From Paracoccus sp. R12_2 (GTDB lineage: Bacteria; Pseudomonadota; Alphaproteobacteria; Rhodobacterales; Rhodobacteraceae): 64,000 nucleotides of DNA. Positions 26,098-35,834 of this stretch are shown here, piece after piece (within the stretch, counting starts at the first letter, position 1; each line of letters opens with the position of its first letter). The translations under genes and the position numbers were made by a program. The notes under the pieces were generated by a model. That model ran no database searches. It worked only from the letters and a program-made list of their open reading frames with translations, and was not told the DNA's origin. The stretch spans positions 1 through 64,000 of the forward strand of contig NZ_JAGHRA010000011.1 in assembly GCF_017744015.1 (NCBI RefSeq), in the 5' to 3' direction.

Positions 26098-26879
26098 TCC
26101 GCTGGCGTCGTGGCGGTGGGACCGCGCTTGGCTTGTACCTTGTCATAGGCGCGGCGGCGTTCTTCGAGCGGGCGATGCCGTCGCGATCGTACGATCTGGT
26201 AACCCGGCCGCGTCAGCAGGTAGCGGAACGGAGCGGCAAAGCCCGACCAGATGTGCACCAGCCGCGTGAACGGAAAGAGCGCCGTTATGATCAGACCCAG
26301 GAAGATGTGCAGCTTGTAGAGCCAGTGCACGTCGACCACGGTAACCCAGGCGTTGATGTTCCAGCTGACCACACTCTGCGACCAGGTCATGAAGCGGACC
26401 ATTTCCGACCCGTCCATGTGCTGAAGCGTCTGGGTGATGGTCAGCAGGCCGATGGCCAGCTGCAGCCAGATCAGGACCATGATCAGGATGTCGGGAAAGG
26501 TCGATGTCAAGCGGATGCGCGGATCGACCAGACGGCGATGGATCAGCATGGTCGAGCCGATCAGGGCGGCAATCCCCGCCGGCCCGCCGATCAGCACCGC
26601 CATCCACTGCTTGAGGCCATAAGGAACAGCAAGGGCATCCAGAACCCAGACCGGGGTGAACAGCCCGACAAGGTGGCCGAAGAACACCGTCAGGATGCCG
26701 ACGTGAAACAGGATTGACCCCCAGATCAGTTGCTTGCGTCTCAGAAGCTGGCTGGACGAGCTTTTCCAGGTGAACGGATCACGTTCGTAGCGCGCGATCG
26801 ACCCCACGAGGAAGATCGTCAGCGCGACATACGGCATGACGCCGAAGATGACGAAATTGATGTCGAAGTCGCCGAACAT
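26094..26879 (-). CDS. narI: respiratory nitrate reductase gamma subunit NarI
   Basis: Di-haem cytochrome b that takes electrons from quinol at the periplasmic side of the inner membrane and passes them to NarH. The 261-residue sequence has five hydrophobic segments and the family histidines, for example LLRRKQLIWGSILFHVGILT and VFFGHLVGLFTPVWVLDALA near the N-terminus, and VDVHWLYKLHIFLGLIITAL with TRLVHIWSGFAAPFRYLLTR in the last third. The soluble C-terminus is basic. One base separates it from the narJ stop. Length agrees with other NarI proteins (about 225-260). Confidence 0.97.
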   Translation of the reverse strand: MFGDFDINFVIFGVMPYVALTIFLVGSIARYERDPFTWKSSSSQLLRRKQLIWGSILFHVGILTVFFGHLVGLFTPVWVLDALAVPYGLKQWMAVLIGGPAGIAALIGSTMLIHRRLVDPRIRLTSTFPDILIMVLIWLQLAIGLLTITQTLQHMDGSEMVRFMTWSQSVVSWNINAWVTVVDVHWLYKLHIFLGLIITALFPFTRLVHIWSGFAAPFRYLLTRPGYQIVRSRRHRPLEERRRAYDKVQAKRGPTATTPAE

Positions 26880-26880
26880 A

Positions 26881-27582
26881 TCATGCGCTCCTGTTCAGGG
26901 ATGTGGGGGCCGGCTTGTCCATCAGGGCGAGCATGTCGCGCACCTGCGGACATCCGGCATTCGGATCGGGTCCAAAGGTTACTTCCGTTTCCTCCCAGAC
27001 GGCGTCCAGCGCCTCCAGGTCGGTGGGGTCGTCGTCCGGCTGCGCCAGCATGCCTGCCACCGCGTCCGTGTCGGCGTTCGCCCCGGCAAGCTGGGAAAGG
27101 GCGGCGAACGCGGCGTCATACCCGCTGCCGCGCCGCACCAGACGGGTGGCAAGCGCGTCGAGGATATGGGCCGCGTCCGCCAAGGTTTCCTTCGCCTCGG
27201 GCGAAGGACGCGTCGACAGGAATTCCAGCAGCACCGGCAGGTGGTCCGGCAGTTCCGAGGTGGCGGGCTCGAACCCGCCGCCCCTGTAGGTCTCGATCAG
27301 GCTGACCATCGCGCCGCCCCGGTCCCGGCTTTCGCCGTGGACATGTTCGAACAGGTTCAGCGACAGGGTGCGCGAGCGGTCGAAGAGCATGACGTAGTTT
27401 TCCTGAATATCGAACAGATCGCCCTGCCCCAACTCATCGGCAAGCGCCTGCAACGCCGCACGCGTGTCGGGCGCGATGCGGCGATCGGCACCCAGAACGG
27501 CCCCGATCTCGGGCATGGCGTCTTGCAGTTCTGCGCTAGGATAGCTGAGTGTCAGCGACAGCGCCTTGAGTGTACGGTCCAT
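26881..27582 (-). CDS. narJ: nitrate reductase assembly chaperone NarJ
   Basis: A 233-residue cytoplasmic chaperone that binds apo-NarGH until the molybdenum cofactor is inserted. It starts MDRTLKALSLTLSYPSAELQ and has the NarJ/DmsD signature ENYVMLFDRSRTLSLNLFEH followed by VHGESRDRGGAMVSLIETYR. Later comes EFGG-like segment RRGSGYDAAFAALSQLAG. The ATG shares a base with the narH stop. Complete and of normal length. Confidence 0.96.
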   Translation of the reverse strand: MDRTLKALSLTLSYPSAELQDAMPEIGAVLGADRRIAPDTRAALQALADELGQGDLFDIQENYVMLFDRSRTLSLNLFEHVHGESRDRGGAMVSLIETYRGGGFEPATSELPDHLPVLLEFLSTRPSPEAKETLADAAHILDALATRLVRRGSGYDAAFAALSQLAGANADTDAVAGMLAQPDDDPTDLEALDAVWEETEVTFGPDPNAGCPQVRDMLALMDKPAPTSLNRSA

Positions 27583-29108
27583 CAAAACGACTCCAACGGA
27601 AGGGCAAAGGACTTCTTCTTGCCGCCGAACAGGCTGGTCTTGCCCGTCTCGCCGGTGGAACAACCGTTGCCGTCTGTGAACCCGCAGCCGCCGCGGATGT
27701 CGGCGCCATGCTCGTTCTGTTCGCGGTGCGCCGTGGGGATCGCGAAGCGGTCCTCGTAATCGGCGATGGCCATGATCTTGTACATGTCCTCGATCACCCG
27801 GCCCGACATGCCGACACGGGCGGCGATGCCTTCGTCGCGCACGCCATCGACACTGAGCGCCCGCATGTAGAGCCGCATCGCGGACATGCGTTCGAGGGCG
27901 TGAACGATGGGATCCTCGTCGCCCGCCGTCAGCATGTTGGCGAGGTACTTGACCGGGATACGCAAGCTGCGCACGTCGGGCATCTGGTCGCTCATGGCGA
28001 TCTGGCCCGCTTGCGCCGCGTTCTGGATCGGCGACAGCGGCGGGATGTACCACACCATCGGCAGCGTTCGGTATTCGGGATGCAGCGGAAACGCGACCTT
28101 CCAGTCCATTGCCATCTTCCACACCGGGCTAATCTTGGCTGCTTCGATCCAATCCTCGGGCACACCGTCGCGGCGGGCGGCGGCGATCACCTCGGGGTCA
28201 TTCGGATCAAGAAAGACATCCAGTTGCGCGCGGTAGAGATCGGTCTCGCGCTCGGCACTGGCCGCCGCCTCGATCTTGTCGGCGTCATAAAGGATCACGC
28301 CCAGATAGCGGATACGCCCCACGCAGGTTTCCGAGCAGACCGTCGGCTGGCCGGATTCGATGCGCGGATAGCAAAAGGTGCATTTCTCGGATTTGCCGGA
28401 TTCCCAGTTGTAATACACCTTCTTGTAGGGACAGCCCGAGATGCACATCCGCCAGCCGCGACACTTCTCCTGGTCGATCAGGACGATGCCGTCTTCTTCG
28501 CGCTTGTATATCGCGCCTGATGGGCAGGAGGCGGAACAGGTGGGGTTGAGGCAATGCTCGCAGAGCCGCGGCAGGTACATCATGAAGGTATTTTCATACT
28601 CTCCATAGATGTCCTTCTGCACCTGGTCGAAGTTGTAGTCCTGAGACCGCTTGGAGAATTCGCCGCCTAGGATTTCCTCCCAGTTCGGACCCTTCTCGAT
28701 CTTCTCCATCCGCTCGCCGGTGATCTTGGATCGGGGGCGCGCGGTCGGGAACGCGGTCATGTCGGGCGCCGATTTCAGGTGGTCATAGTCGAAATCGAAC
28801 GGCTCGTAGTAATCGTCGATCTCGGGCATCGACGGATTGGCGAAGATGTTCGCCAGAATGCGCCATTTCGACCCCTGCTTGGGTTGCAGCTTGCCGCTGG
28901 CCGACCGTGCCCAGCCACCGTTCCAGCGCTTCTGGTTTTCCCAGTCCGTCGGATAACCGGTACCGGGCTTGGTCTCGACGTTGTTGAACCAAGCGTATTC
29001 GACACCTTCGCGCGTCGTCCACACGTTCTTGCAGGTGACCGAGCAGGTGTGACACCCGATGCATTTGTCGAGGTTCAGAACCTTGCCGATTTGTGCGCGA
29101 ACTCTCAT
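27582..29108 (-). CDS. narH: respiratory nitrate reductase beta subunit NarH
   Basis: The 508-residue electron-transfer subunit. Its four Fe-S clusters are bound by CIGCHTCSVTC near residue 16, CEHCLNPTCSASCPSG near residue 185, CRGWRMCISGCPYKK near residue 215 (the tryptophan marks the 3Fe-4S site) and CTFCYPRIESGQPTVCSETC near residue 245. It is cytoplasmic, bound to NarG and NarI. The ATG overlaps the narG stop (ATGA). All cysteines expected in NarH are present and the gene is complete. Confidence 0.98.
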   Translation of the reverse strand: MRVRAQIGKVLNLDKCIGCHTCSVTCKNVWTTREGVEYAWFNNVETKPGTGYPTDWENQKRWNGGWARSASGKLQPKQGSKWRILANIFANPSMPEIDDYYEPFDFDYDHLKSAPDMTAFPTARPRSKITGERMEKIEKGPNWEEILGGEFSKRSQDYNFDQVQKDIYGEYENTFMMYLPRLCEHCLNPTCSASCPSGAIYKREEDGIVLIDQEKCRGWRMCISGCPYKKVYYNWESGKSEKCTFCYPRIESGQPTVCSETCVGRIRYLGVILYDADKIEAAASAERETDLYRAQLDVFLDPNDPEVIAAARRDGVPEDWIEAAKISPVWKMAMDWKVAFPLHPEYRTLPMVWYIPPLSPIQNAAQAGQIAMSDQMPDVRSLRIPVKYLANMLTAGDEDPIVHALERMSAMRLYMRALSVDGVRDEGIAARVGMSGRVIEDMYKIMAIADYEDRFAIPTAHREQNEHGADIRGGCGFTDGNGCSTGETGKTSLFGGKKKSFALPLESF

Positions 29109-32100
29109 TCCGCGGCCTCCAGTTTGACGGTTGCGGGCTGATCCAGCCAGTCGATCTTCTTCATCTTCCGCACGATGACGAACTCGTCGCGGTTACTGCC
29201 CACGGTGCCGTAGTAGTTGAAGCCGTAGGACAACTGCGCATAGCCGCCGATCATGTGCGTGGGTTTCAGAGTGGCGCGGGTCACCGAATTGTGGATGCCG
29301 CCGCGATTGCCGGTCTTTTCGGAACCGGGCGTGTTCACGATCTTTTCCTGCGCGTGATACATGAACAGCGTGCCCTGCTTGATCCGCTGGGACACCACCA
29401 CCCGCGCGGTCAGCGCGCCGTTGGTGTTGTAGGCCTCGACCCAGTCGTTATCGACAAGACCCGCCTTTGCCGCGTCCACCTCGGACATCCACACGACCGG
29501 TCCGCCCCTGTTCAGCGTCAGCATCAAGAGGTTGTCGGTATAGGTGCTGTGGATGCCCCATTTCTGATGCGGCGTGATGAAGTTCAGCACTACGTGCGGG
29601 CTACCCTCGGCCGCGTCATTGTTGACGGCCGCGGTGATGGTCTTCAGGTCCACCGGCGGGCGATAGCTGACGAAGCCCTCGCCGAATGCCCGCATCCAAA
29701 GATGATCCTGATACAGCTGCTGGCGGCCCGTCAGGGTGCGCCATGGGATCAACTCGTGGACATTGGTGTAGCCGGCGTTGTAGCAGACTTCCTCGCTCTC
29801 GATCCCCGACCAGGTGGGGCTAGAGATGATCTTGCGCGGTTGCGCCGCGATATCGCGGAAGCGGATCTTGGTGTGATGAGCGCCCTCGGCCAGATGGGCG
29901 TGGTGGCGGCCGGTGGGTTTTTCCAGTTCCTCCCACGCCTTCACGGCCACCTCGCCGTTGGTCTCGGGCGCCAGCATCAGGATCATTTCCGCCGCGTCGA
30001 TGGCGGTTTCCAGCTTCGCGTGACCCTTGGAAACACCCTCGTCTTGAACCACACCGTTCAGGTCGCGCAGATGACCGACCTCGACCTTGGTGTCCCAGGT
30101 GATCCCCTTGCCGCCGTTGCCGAGTTTCTCCAGCAGCGGACCGACCGAGGTGAACTTCATGTAGAGGTTGGGATAGTCCCGCTCGACCGCGATGTAATTC
30201 GGCGCGGTCTTGCCCGGGATCAGGTCGCATTCGCCCCTCTTCCAGTCCTTCACATGGGCCTGCGCCAACTCGGCGGGGGTGTCGTGCAGCAGCGGAAGCT
30301 GGACGATGTCGGTCTCGACCCCCAGCACCTCGGGCGCAACCTCGGAGAACTTCCGCGCGATCGACTTGAAGATCTCCCAGTCCGACTTGCTTTCGTAGGC
30401 CGGGTCCACCGCCGCCTGCAGCGGGTGGATGAAGGGGTGCATGTCCGAGGTGTTCAGGTCGTCCTTCTCGTACCAGCTGGCCGTGGGCAGCACGATGTCG
30501 GAATAGACGCAGGTGGTGGACATCCGGAAATCAATGGTCACCAGCAGGTCGAGCTTCCCCTTGGGGGCTTCTTCATGCCAGACCGCCTCTTTCGGCATGA
30601 CACCGCCTTCCTCGCCCAGATCCTTGCCCATCACACCGTGATCGGTGCCCAGAAGGTGCTTGAGGAAGTATTCGTGGCCCTTACCCGACGACCCAAGCAG
30701 GTTCGAGCGCCAGACGAACAGGTTTCGCGGCCAGTTTTCCGGGGCGTCCGGATCCTGACACGACATTTCCAGATCACCAGACTTCAGCTGTTCGGCGACG
30801 TAGTCCTTGATCTCCTTACCGGCCTTCTTGGCGGCTTTGGAGACTTCGAGCGGGTTGGTTTTCAACTGCGGTGCCGAGGGCAGCCAGCCCATGCGCTCGG
30901 CCCGGATGTTGTAGTCGATCAGGGAAATATCCCAATCGCCCGCGGGCGCGGTCGGCGACAGGATCTCGCCCGCGCGCAGGGTTTCGTAGCGCCACTGGTC
31001 GGTATGGGCATACCAGCACGAGGTCGAATTCATGTGCCGCGGCGGGCGGTTCCAGTCCAGCGCGAAGGCCAGGGGCTGCCAGCCGGTCTGCGGGCGCAGC
31101 TTCTCCTGCCCCACGTAATGCGACCAGCCGCCGCCCTCCTGCCCGATGCAGCCGCACATCACCAGCATGTTGATGATGCCGCGATAGTTCATGTCCATGT
31201 GGTACCAGTGATTCAGACCGGCCCCGAGGATGACCATGGATTTCCCGTGGGTCTTTTCGGCGTTGCCCGCGAACTCCCGCGCCACCGCGATGATCTTCTC
31301 GCGATCCACGCCGGTGATCTTCTCGGCCCAGGCCGGAGTGTAGGGGCTGTCGTCGTTGAAATCCTTCGACACCCAGTCGCCGCCAAGCCCCCGGTCCAGA
31401 CCGTAATTGGCGCACAACAGGTCGAACACCGTGGCGACAAGCGCTTCCGACCCGTCGGCCAAGGCAACGCGGCGGGCAGGAATGTTCCGGATCAGCACCT
31501 CGGGGTGGTCGCATTTGACGAAATCGCCCGTCGCGGCACCGCCGAAATAGGGGAAATCGACGCCCACAATTTCGTCGTGGTCGCCATCCATGATCTGACT
31601 CAGGCGCAGTTGGGCATCCGTTCCCTTGGCGCGTTGCTCAAGGTTCCACTTGCCCTCTTCGCCCCAGCGGAAACCGATCGACCCGTTAGGCGCCACGATC
31701 TGGCCAGAAGCCTCGTCATAGGCGACGGTCTTCCAGTCGGGATTGTTGGCCTCGTCCAGCTTTCCATCGAAATCCTCGGCGCGCAGCATGCGGCCCGGCA
31801 CCAGATGTCCGTCGCGGTCCTCAAGCCGCACCAGCATCGGCATGTCGGTGTATTTCCGGGCGTAGTCCTCGAAATACTCCGCCTGCCGGTCCAGGTGGAA
31901 CTCGCGCAGGATCACGTGGCCCATGGCCATCGCCAGCGCCGCGTCGGTGCCCGCCTGCGGGTTCAGCCAGATATCGCCAAACTTGGCGGCCTCGGAATAG
32001 TCGGGGCTGACCACTGCGGACTTGGTGCCGCGATAGCGCACCTCGGTGTAGAAATGGGCATCCGGCGTGCGCGTCTGCGGCACGTTCGACCCCCAAAGCA

Positions 32101-32851
32101 TCAGGAAGCCCGCGTTGTACCAGTCGGCCGATTCCGGCACGTCGGTCTGCTCGCCCCAAGTCTGCGGGCTGGCGGGCGGCAGGTCGCAATACCAGTCGTA
32201 GAACGACATGCAGGTGCCGCCCAGAAGCGACAGGTAGCGCGAGCCTGCGGCGTAGCTGACCATCGACATGGCCGGGATCGGCGAGAAGCCGAACACCCGG
32301 TCGGGGCCCCAGACCTTGGCCGTATGGGCGTTGGCGGCGGCGACGATCTCGGTCGCCTCGTCCCAGCTTGCCCGCACGAACCCGCCCTTGCCGCGGGTCT
32401 TGGTGTAGCTGGCGCGAAGGATCGGGTCATTCTGAATCGCGGCCCAGGCGGCCACGGGCGTCATCGTCTCGCGCATCTTGCGCCAGGTCCGCATCAGGGC
32501 GCCCCGGATCAACGGGTTCTTCACCCGGTTCGCGGAATAGAGATACCAGCTGTAGGACGCTCCCCGCGCGCAGCCGCGCGGTTCGTGGTTGGGCAGGCCC
32601 GCGCGGGTACGCGGATAGTCGGTCTGCTGGGTTTCCCAGGTGACGATGCCGGACTTGACATAGATCTTCCACGAACAGGACCCGGTGCAGTTCACCCCAT
32701 GGGTCGAACGGACGATCTTGTCGTGCCGCCAGCGGTTTCTGTAGGTGTCCTCCCAGTCGCGGTTCTCGCGGGTGGTCTGACCCCAACCGTCCGAGAATTG
32801 CTCCAGTTCCTTGCTCTGGAAGAAGTTCAATTTGTCGAGCAGATGGCTCAT
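29105..32851 (-). CDS. narG: respiratory nitrate reductase alpha subunit NarG
   Basis: The 1248-residue catalytic subunit reducing nitrate to nitrite at a molybdo-bis-MGD centre, on the cytoplasmic face. I chose the ATG at 32851 (MSHLLDKLNFFQSKELEQFS), the standard NarG start. The FS0 cluster ligands are His51, Cys55, Cys59 and Cys94 (HGVNCTGSCSW ... EPRGCARG). The Mo-ligand aspartate region reads QTWGEQTDVPESADWYNAGF. There is no twin-arginine signal, in keeping with a cytoplasmic NarG. Length matches the family (about 1245) and no damage is seen, in contrast to many neighbouring loci. The intergenic gap to narK is 64 bases and contains a strong hairpin. Confidence 0.98.
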   Translation of the reverse strand: MSHLLDKLNFFQSKELEQFSDGWGQTTRENRDWEDTYRNRWRHDKIVRSTHGVNCTGSCSWKIYVKSGIVTWETQQTDYPRTRAGLPNHEPRGCARGASYSWYLYSANRVKNPLIRGALMRTWRKMRETMTPVAAWAAIQNDPILRASYTKTRGKGGFVRASWDEATEIVAAANAHTAKVWGPDRVFGFSPIPAMSMVSYAAGSRYLSLLGGTCMSFYDWYCDLPPASPQTWGEQTDVPESADWYNAGFLMLWGSNVPQTRTPDAHFYTEVRYRGTKSAVVSPDYSEAAKFGDIWLNPQAGTDAALAMAMGHVILREFHLDRQAEYFEDYARKYTDMPMLVRLEDRDGHLVPGRMLRAEDFDGKLDEANNPDWKTVAYDEASGQIVAPNGSIGFRWGEEGKWNLEQRAKGTDAQLRLSQIMDGDHDEIVGVDFPYFGGAATGDFVKCDHPEVLIRNIPARRVALADGSEALVATVFDLLCANYGLDRGLGGDWVSKDFNDDSPYTPAWAEKITGVDREKIIAVAREFAGNAEKTHGKSMVILGAGLNHWYHMDMNYRGIINMLVMCGCIGQEGGGWSHYVGQEKLRPQTGWQPLAFALDWNRPPRHMNSTSCWYAHTDQWRYETLRAGEILSPTAPAGDWDISLIDYNIRAERMGWLPSAPQLKTNPLEVSKAAKKAGKEIKDYVAEQLKSGDLEMSCQDPDAPENWPRNLFVWRSNLLGSSGKGHEYFLKHLLGTDHGVMGKDLGEEGGVMPKEAVWHEEAPKGKLDLLVTIDFRMSTTCVYSDIVLPTASWYEKDDLNTSDMHPFIHPLQAAVDPAYESKSDWEIFKSIARKFSEVAPEVLGVETDIVQLPLLHDTPAELAQAHVKDWKRGECDLIPGKTAPNYIAVERDYPNLYMKFTSVGPLLEKLGNGGKGITWDTKVEVGHLRDLNGVVQDEGVSKGHAKLETAIDAAEMILMLAPETNGEVAVKAWEELEKPTGRHHAHLAEGAHHTKIRFRDIAAQPRKIISSPTWSGIESEEVCYNAGYTNVHELIPWRTLTGRQQLYQDHLWMRAFGEGFVSYRPPVDLKTITAAVNNDAAEGSPHVVLNFITPHQKWGIHSTYTDNLLMLTLNRGGPVVWMSEVDAAKAGLVDNDWVEAYNTNGALTARVVVSQRIKQGTLFMYHAQEKIVNTPGSEKTGNRGGIHNSVTRATLKPTHMIGGYAQLSYGFNYYGTVGSNRDEFVIVRKMKKIDWLDQPATVKLEAAE

Positions 32852-32878
32852 TGGGCTGTCCTTTCGGGTGTCTGGCTG

Positions 32879-32901
32879 CGGGCGGCGACCCACGCCGCCC
32901 G
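32879..32901 (-). promoter_or_regulatory. intercistronic hairpin between narK and narG
   Basis: On the transcribed strand, CGGGCGGCG pairs perfectly with CGCCGCCCG across a five-base loop (TGGGT), 28 bases before the narG start. No U-tract follows, so it is more likely an mRNA stability or processing element than a terminator. It could set different levels of transporter and reductase. Confidence 0.65.
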
Positions 32902-32915
32902 GGAATTCAACTGGA

Positions 32916-35639
32916 TCATTCAGCTGGCTGGGCTGCGGTGCCCTGCGGTGTGCGACCATGCTCGATGTCGTGCAGCAGGCCGCCGGGGCGCGTGTAGACC
33001 GCCCAGGTGATGACGACGCAGAGCACGTAGAAGATCAGGAAGCCCCACAGCGCCCCCACGGCGGACCCGGTCATCGCGATGGACGTCCCGTAGGCCTTGG
33101 GGATGAAGAAGGCGCCGTAAGCTGCGATGGCCGAGGTGAAGGCCACGATGGCCCCGGATTCCATCGCGATCTGCCGCTTGCGCTCGTCGACACCCAGCTG
33201 CGGCATCAGGCGCGGGACTTCGCGGCCCATGATGACCGGGATCATCTGGAAGGTGGAGGCATTGCCGACACCGGTCAGGAAGAACAGCGCCATGAAGCAG
33301 ACGAAAAAGCCGATGAACGATCCAAGCCCGAGGAAAGTGATCACGCCGAAGGTGGCCACGATCATCGCAGCGAAGGTCCAGAAGGTCACGCGACCGCCGC
33401 CGAACTTGTCCGAGATCCAGCCGGTGGCCGCGCGGCTCAGCGCGCCGACCAGCGGCCCAAGGAACACGTAGTTCAGGGCGTTTACCTCCGGGAAGGCCAG
33501 CTTGGTCAGCAGCGGGAAGCCCGCCGAATACCCGATGAAGCTGCCGAAGGTGCCGGTATAGAGGATGCACATCAACCAGTTCTGCTTGCGGCTGAAGATG
33601 ACAGCCTGATCGGCGAAGCTGGCGCGGGCGTCGGCGATGTCGTTCATGCCCAGCCAGGCCGCAACGGTCGCGGCAAGGATGAAGGGCACCCAGACGAAGC
33701 CGGCGTTCTGCATCCAGAGTTGCCCACCGTCGGACAGGGTCACAGGCTCGCCGCCGATGGCTCCGAACACACCCGCCGTCATGACGATGGGCACCAGGAA
33801 CTGCATGACCGAGACGCCAAGGTTGCCCAGTCCCGCGTTCAGCGCCAGCGCGTTGCCCTTTTCGGCCTTCGGGAAGAAGTAGCCGATATTGGCCATGGAG
33901 GAGGCGAAGTTGCCGCCGCCGAAACCGCACAGAAGGGCCAGGACCAGGAAGATCAGATAGGGCGTCTCGGGGTTCTGCACTGCGTAGCCGATGCCCATCG
34001 CGGGCAAGAGCAGCGAGGCGGTCGACAACGTCGTCCAGAGCCGCCCGCCGAAGATCGGCACCATGAAGCTGTAAAAGATCCGCAGCGTGGCACCCGACAG
34101 GCCCGGCAGGGCCGCCAGCCAGAACAACTGGCCCGGGGTGAAGTCGAACCCGATGGCGGGCAGGCGCGCCACGACCACCGACCACACCATCCAGACCGAG
34201 AAGGCCAGCAGAAGCGCCGGGATCGAGATCCACAGATTGCGGCGTGCGACGGCGCGGCCCTTTTCCGCCCAGAATTGTTGGTCCTCTGGCCGCCAATCCT
34301 CCAGCACGCGCGGCATGGCGGTGCGTTCGGGATGGTGAATATCATGCATCTCGGGTAGCTGTGGCAACTGGTCGAGCGCTTCACCATGCGCCGCACGCTC
34401 CATCGCGCGGATCGACAGGTGCATCCAGGTCAGAGCGATGGCGACCAGTCCGAAGAGCAGCGCAAAGCATGACGTATAGATTCCCGTGAGATCGAGGAGT
34501 GCGCCGAAGGCGATCGGCAGGACGAACCCGCCAAGGCCCCCGATCATGCCGACAAGCCCGCCGACAGCGCCCACGTGTTTGGGGTAGTAGACAGGAATGT
34601 GCTTGAAGACGGCCGCCTTGCCGAGGCTCATGAAGAAACCCAAGCCGAACAGCGTCACGATGAAGGGCCACAGACCCATCTGGGTCGAGAAGGCGATGGC
34701 ACCGTCCTTGCCCTGGATGACGTAGTCCGTCGGCGGGTAGCTGAGCATGAACAGGAACAGCAGGGAAAAGCCGAAGGTCCAGTACATGACCCTACGCGCG
34801 CCGAACTTGTCCGACAGCACGCCACCATAGGCCCGGAACAGCGAAGCCGAGAGGCTGAACGAGGCAGCCGCCATGCCCGCGAAGCGCACGTCGATGCCAT
34901 AGACGTCGATCAGGTAATGCGGCATCCACAGCGCGAGGGCTACGAAGGCGCCGAACACGAAGAAATAGTAGAGTGAGAACCGCCAGACCTGCAGGTTCTT
35001 CAGCGGCGCGAACTGCTGCGCCAGCGACGGGGCCTTGGCGCCCGTCCTGCGGCGTTCAACCAGTTCGGGGTCGTCCTTGGCCAGAAGGAAGAACAGCACG
35101 CCGATGATCGCGAGGCCCGCCGCCCAGACATAGGCGACACCGTGCCAGCCATAGGCGACCATCACGAAGGGGGCCACGAACTTGGTGACCGCCGCGCCGA
35201 CGTTGCCCGCACCGAAGATCCCGAGCGCCGTACCCTGGTGGCCAGCGTCATACCACCGGCTGACATAGGCCACGCCGATGATGAACGACCCACCCGCGAG
35301 GCCAATGCCGAGCGCCGCGATCAGGTACATGATGTAGCTGTCCGCCAGTGTCAGCGCCCAGGTCGCAAGCGCGGTCAGGATCATCTGGCTGGAAAATACC
35401 AGCCGCCCACCGTATTTCTCGGTCCAGACGCCAAGGAACAGGCGGGTGATGGACCCTGTCAGGATCGGCGTGGCGACCAGCAGGCCGAACTGGGTGTCAT
35501 TCAGACCAAGCTCGGCCTTGATGGCGACACCGATGATGGAAAAGATCGTCCAGACCGCAAAACAGGCGGTGAAGGCGATCGTGCTCAGGCTCAAGGCGCG
35601 TGTCTGATCGGCGCGCAAGGCTGTTGCTACGGTCTGCAT
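32916..35639 (-). CDS. narK: NarK1-NarK2 fused nitrate/nitrite transporter
   Basis: A 907-residue protein made of two complete MFS units in tandem. Unit one (residues about 1-425) starts with MQTVATALRADQTRALSLST and has FGLLVATPILTGSITRLFLG and SRWYDAGHQGTALGIFGAGN. A linker holds ERAAHGEALDQLPQLPEMHD. Unit two (about 470-900) has GFGGGNFASSMANIGYFFPK, the nitrate-signature helix, and a second GVGNASTFQMIPVIMGREVP. In Paracoccus, NarK1 acts as a nitrate/proton symporter and NarK2 as a nitrate/nitrite antiporter, and the two are one polypeptide. Two FNR-type boxes lie in the upstream region. Complete. Confidence 0.96.
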   Translation of the reverse strand: MQTVATALRADQTRALSLSTIAFTACFAVWTIFSIIGVAIKAELGLNDTQFGLLVATPILTGSITRLFLGVWTEKYGGRLVFSSQMILTALATWALTLADSYIMYLIAALGIGLAGGSFIIGVAYVSRWYDAGHQGTALGIFGAGNVGAAVTKFVAPFVMVAYGWHGVAYVWAAGLAIIGVLFFLLAKDDPELVERRRTGAKAPSLAQQFAPLKNLQVWRFSLYYFFVFGAFVALALWMPHYLIDVYGIDVRFAGMAAASFSLSASLFRAYGGVLSDKFGARRVMYWTFGFSLLFLFMLSYPPTDYVIQGKDGAIAFSTQMGLWPFIVTLFGLGFFMSLGKAAVFKHIPVYYPKHVGAVGGLVGMIGGLGGFVLPIAFGALLDLTGIYTSCFALLFGLVAIALTWMHLSIRAMERAAHGEALDQLPQLPEMHDIHHPERTAMPRVLEDWRPEDQQFWAEKGRAVARRNLWISIPALLLAFSVWMVWSVVVARLPAIGFDFTPGQLFWLAALPGLSGATLRIFYSFMVPIFGGRLWTTLSTASLLLPAMGIGYAVQNPETPYLIFLVLALLCGFGGGNFASSMANIGYFFPKAEKGNALALNAGLGNLGVSVMQFLVPIVMTAGVFGAIGGEPVTLSDGGQLWMQNAGFVWVPFILAATVAAWLGMNDIADARASFADQAVIFSRKQNWLMCILYTGTFGSFIGYSAGFPLLTKLAFPEVNALNYVFLGPLVGALSRAATGWISDKFGGGRVTFWTFAAMIVATFGVITFLGLGSFIGFFVCFMALFFLTGVGNASTFQMIPVIMGREVPRLMPQLGVDERKRQIAMESGAIVAFTSAIAAYGAFFIPKAYGTSIAMTGSAVGALWGFLIFYVLCVVITWAVYTRPGGLLHDIEHGRTPQGTAAQPAE

Positions 35640-35720
35640 GTTGGGTCTCCGGCAAGAATAGCGCTTTCACCCCTGCTTGGGGTTCAGTGCCAGACCTGAT
35701 GCCGGAACGGCGAAGATGAC

Positions 35721-35734
35721 TTGATCTAGATCAC
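35721..35734 (-). promoter_or_regulatory. FNR/NarR-type box upstream of narK
   Basis: TTGATCTAGATCAC matches the FNR consensus TTGAT-N4-ATCAA at nine of ten positions. It lies 82 bases before the narK ATG, a suitable distance for a class II activator site at about -41. Confidence 0.7.
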
Positions 35735-35834
35735 AAAATGGCGAAAATATAACGAAACAAATGGCTTACGTAAATATGTCATCCGGCGAGCAGCGGTAGA
35801 TCAAAGACTGTTGCGGCGAAGGTCAGCTTCTTGG

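Noticed and set aside
29093..33010. 1305-codon open frame on the plus strand across narG
   Set aside because: Antisense shadow of narG; the minus strand encodes a complete, motif-perfect NarG.
32811..34358. 515-codon plus-strand frame, rich in His, Asp, Glu and Gln
   Set aside because: Antisense of the narK second half; composition is that of a membrane protein read backwards.
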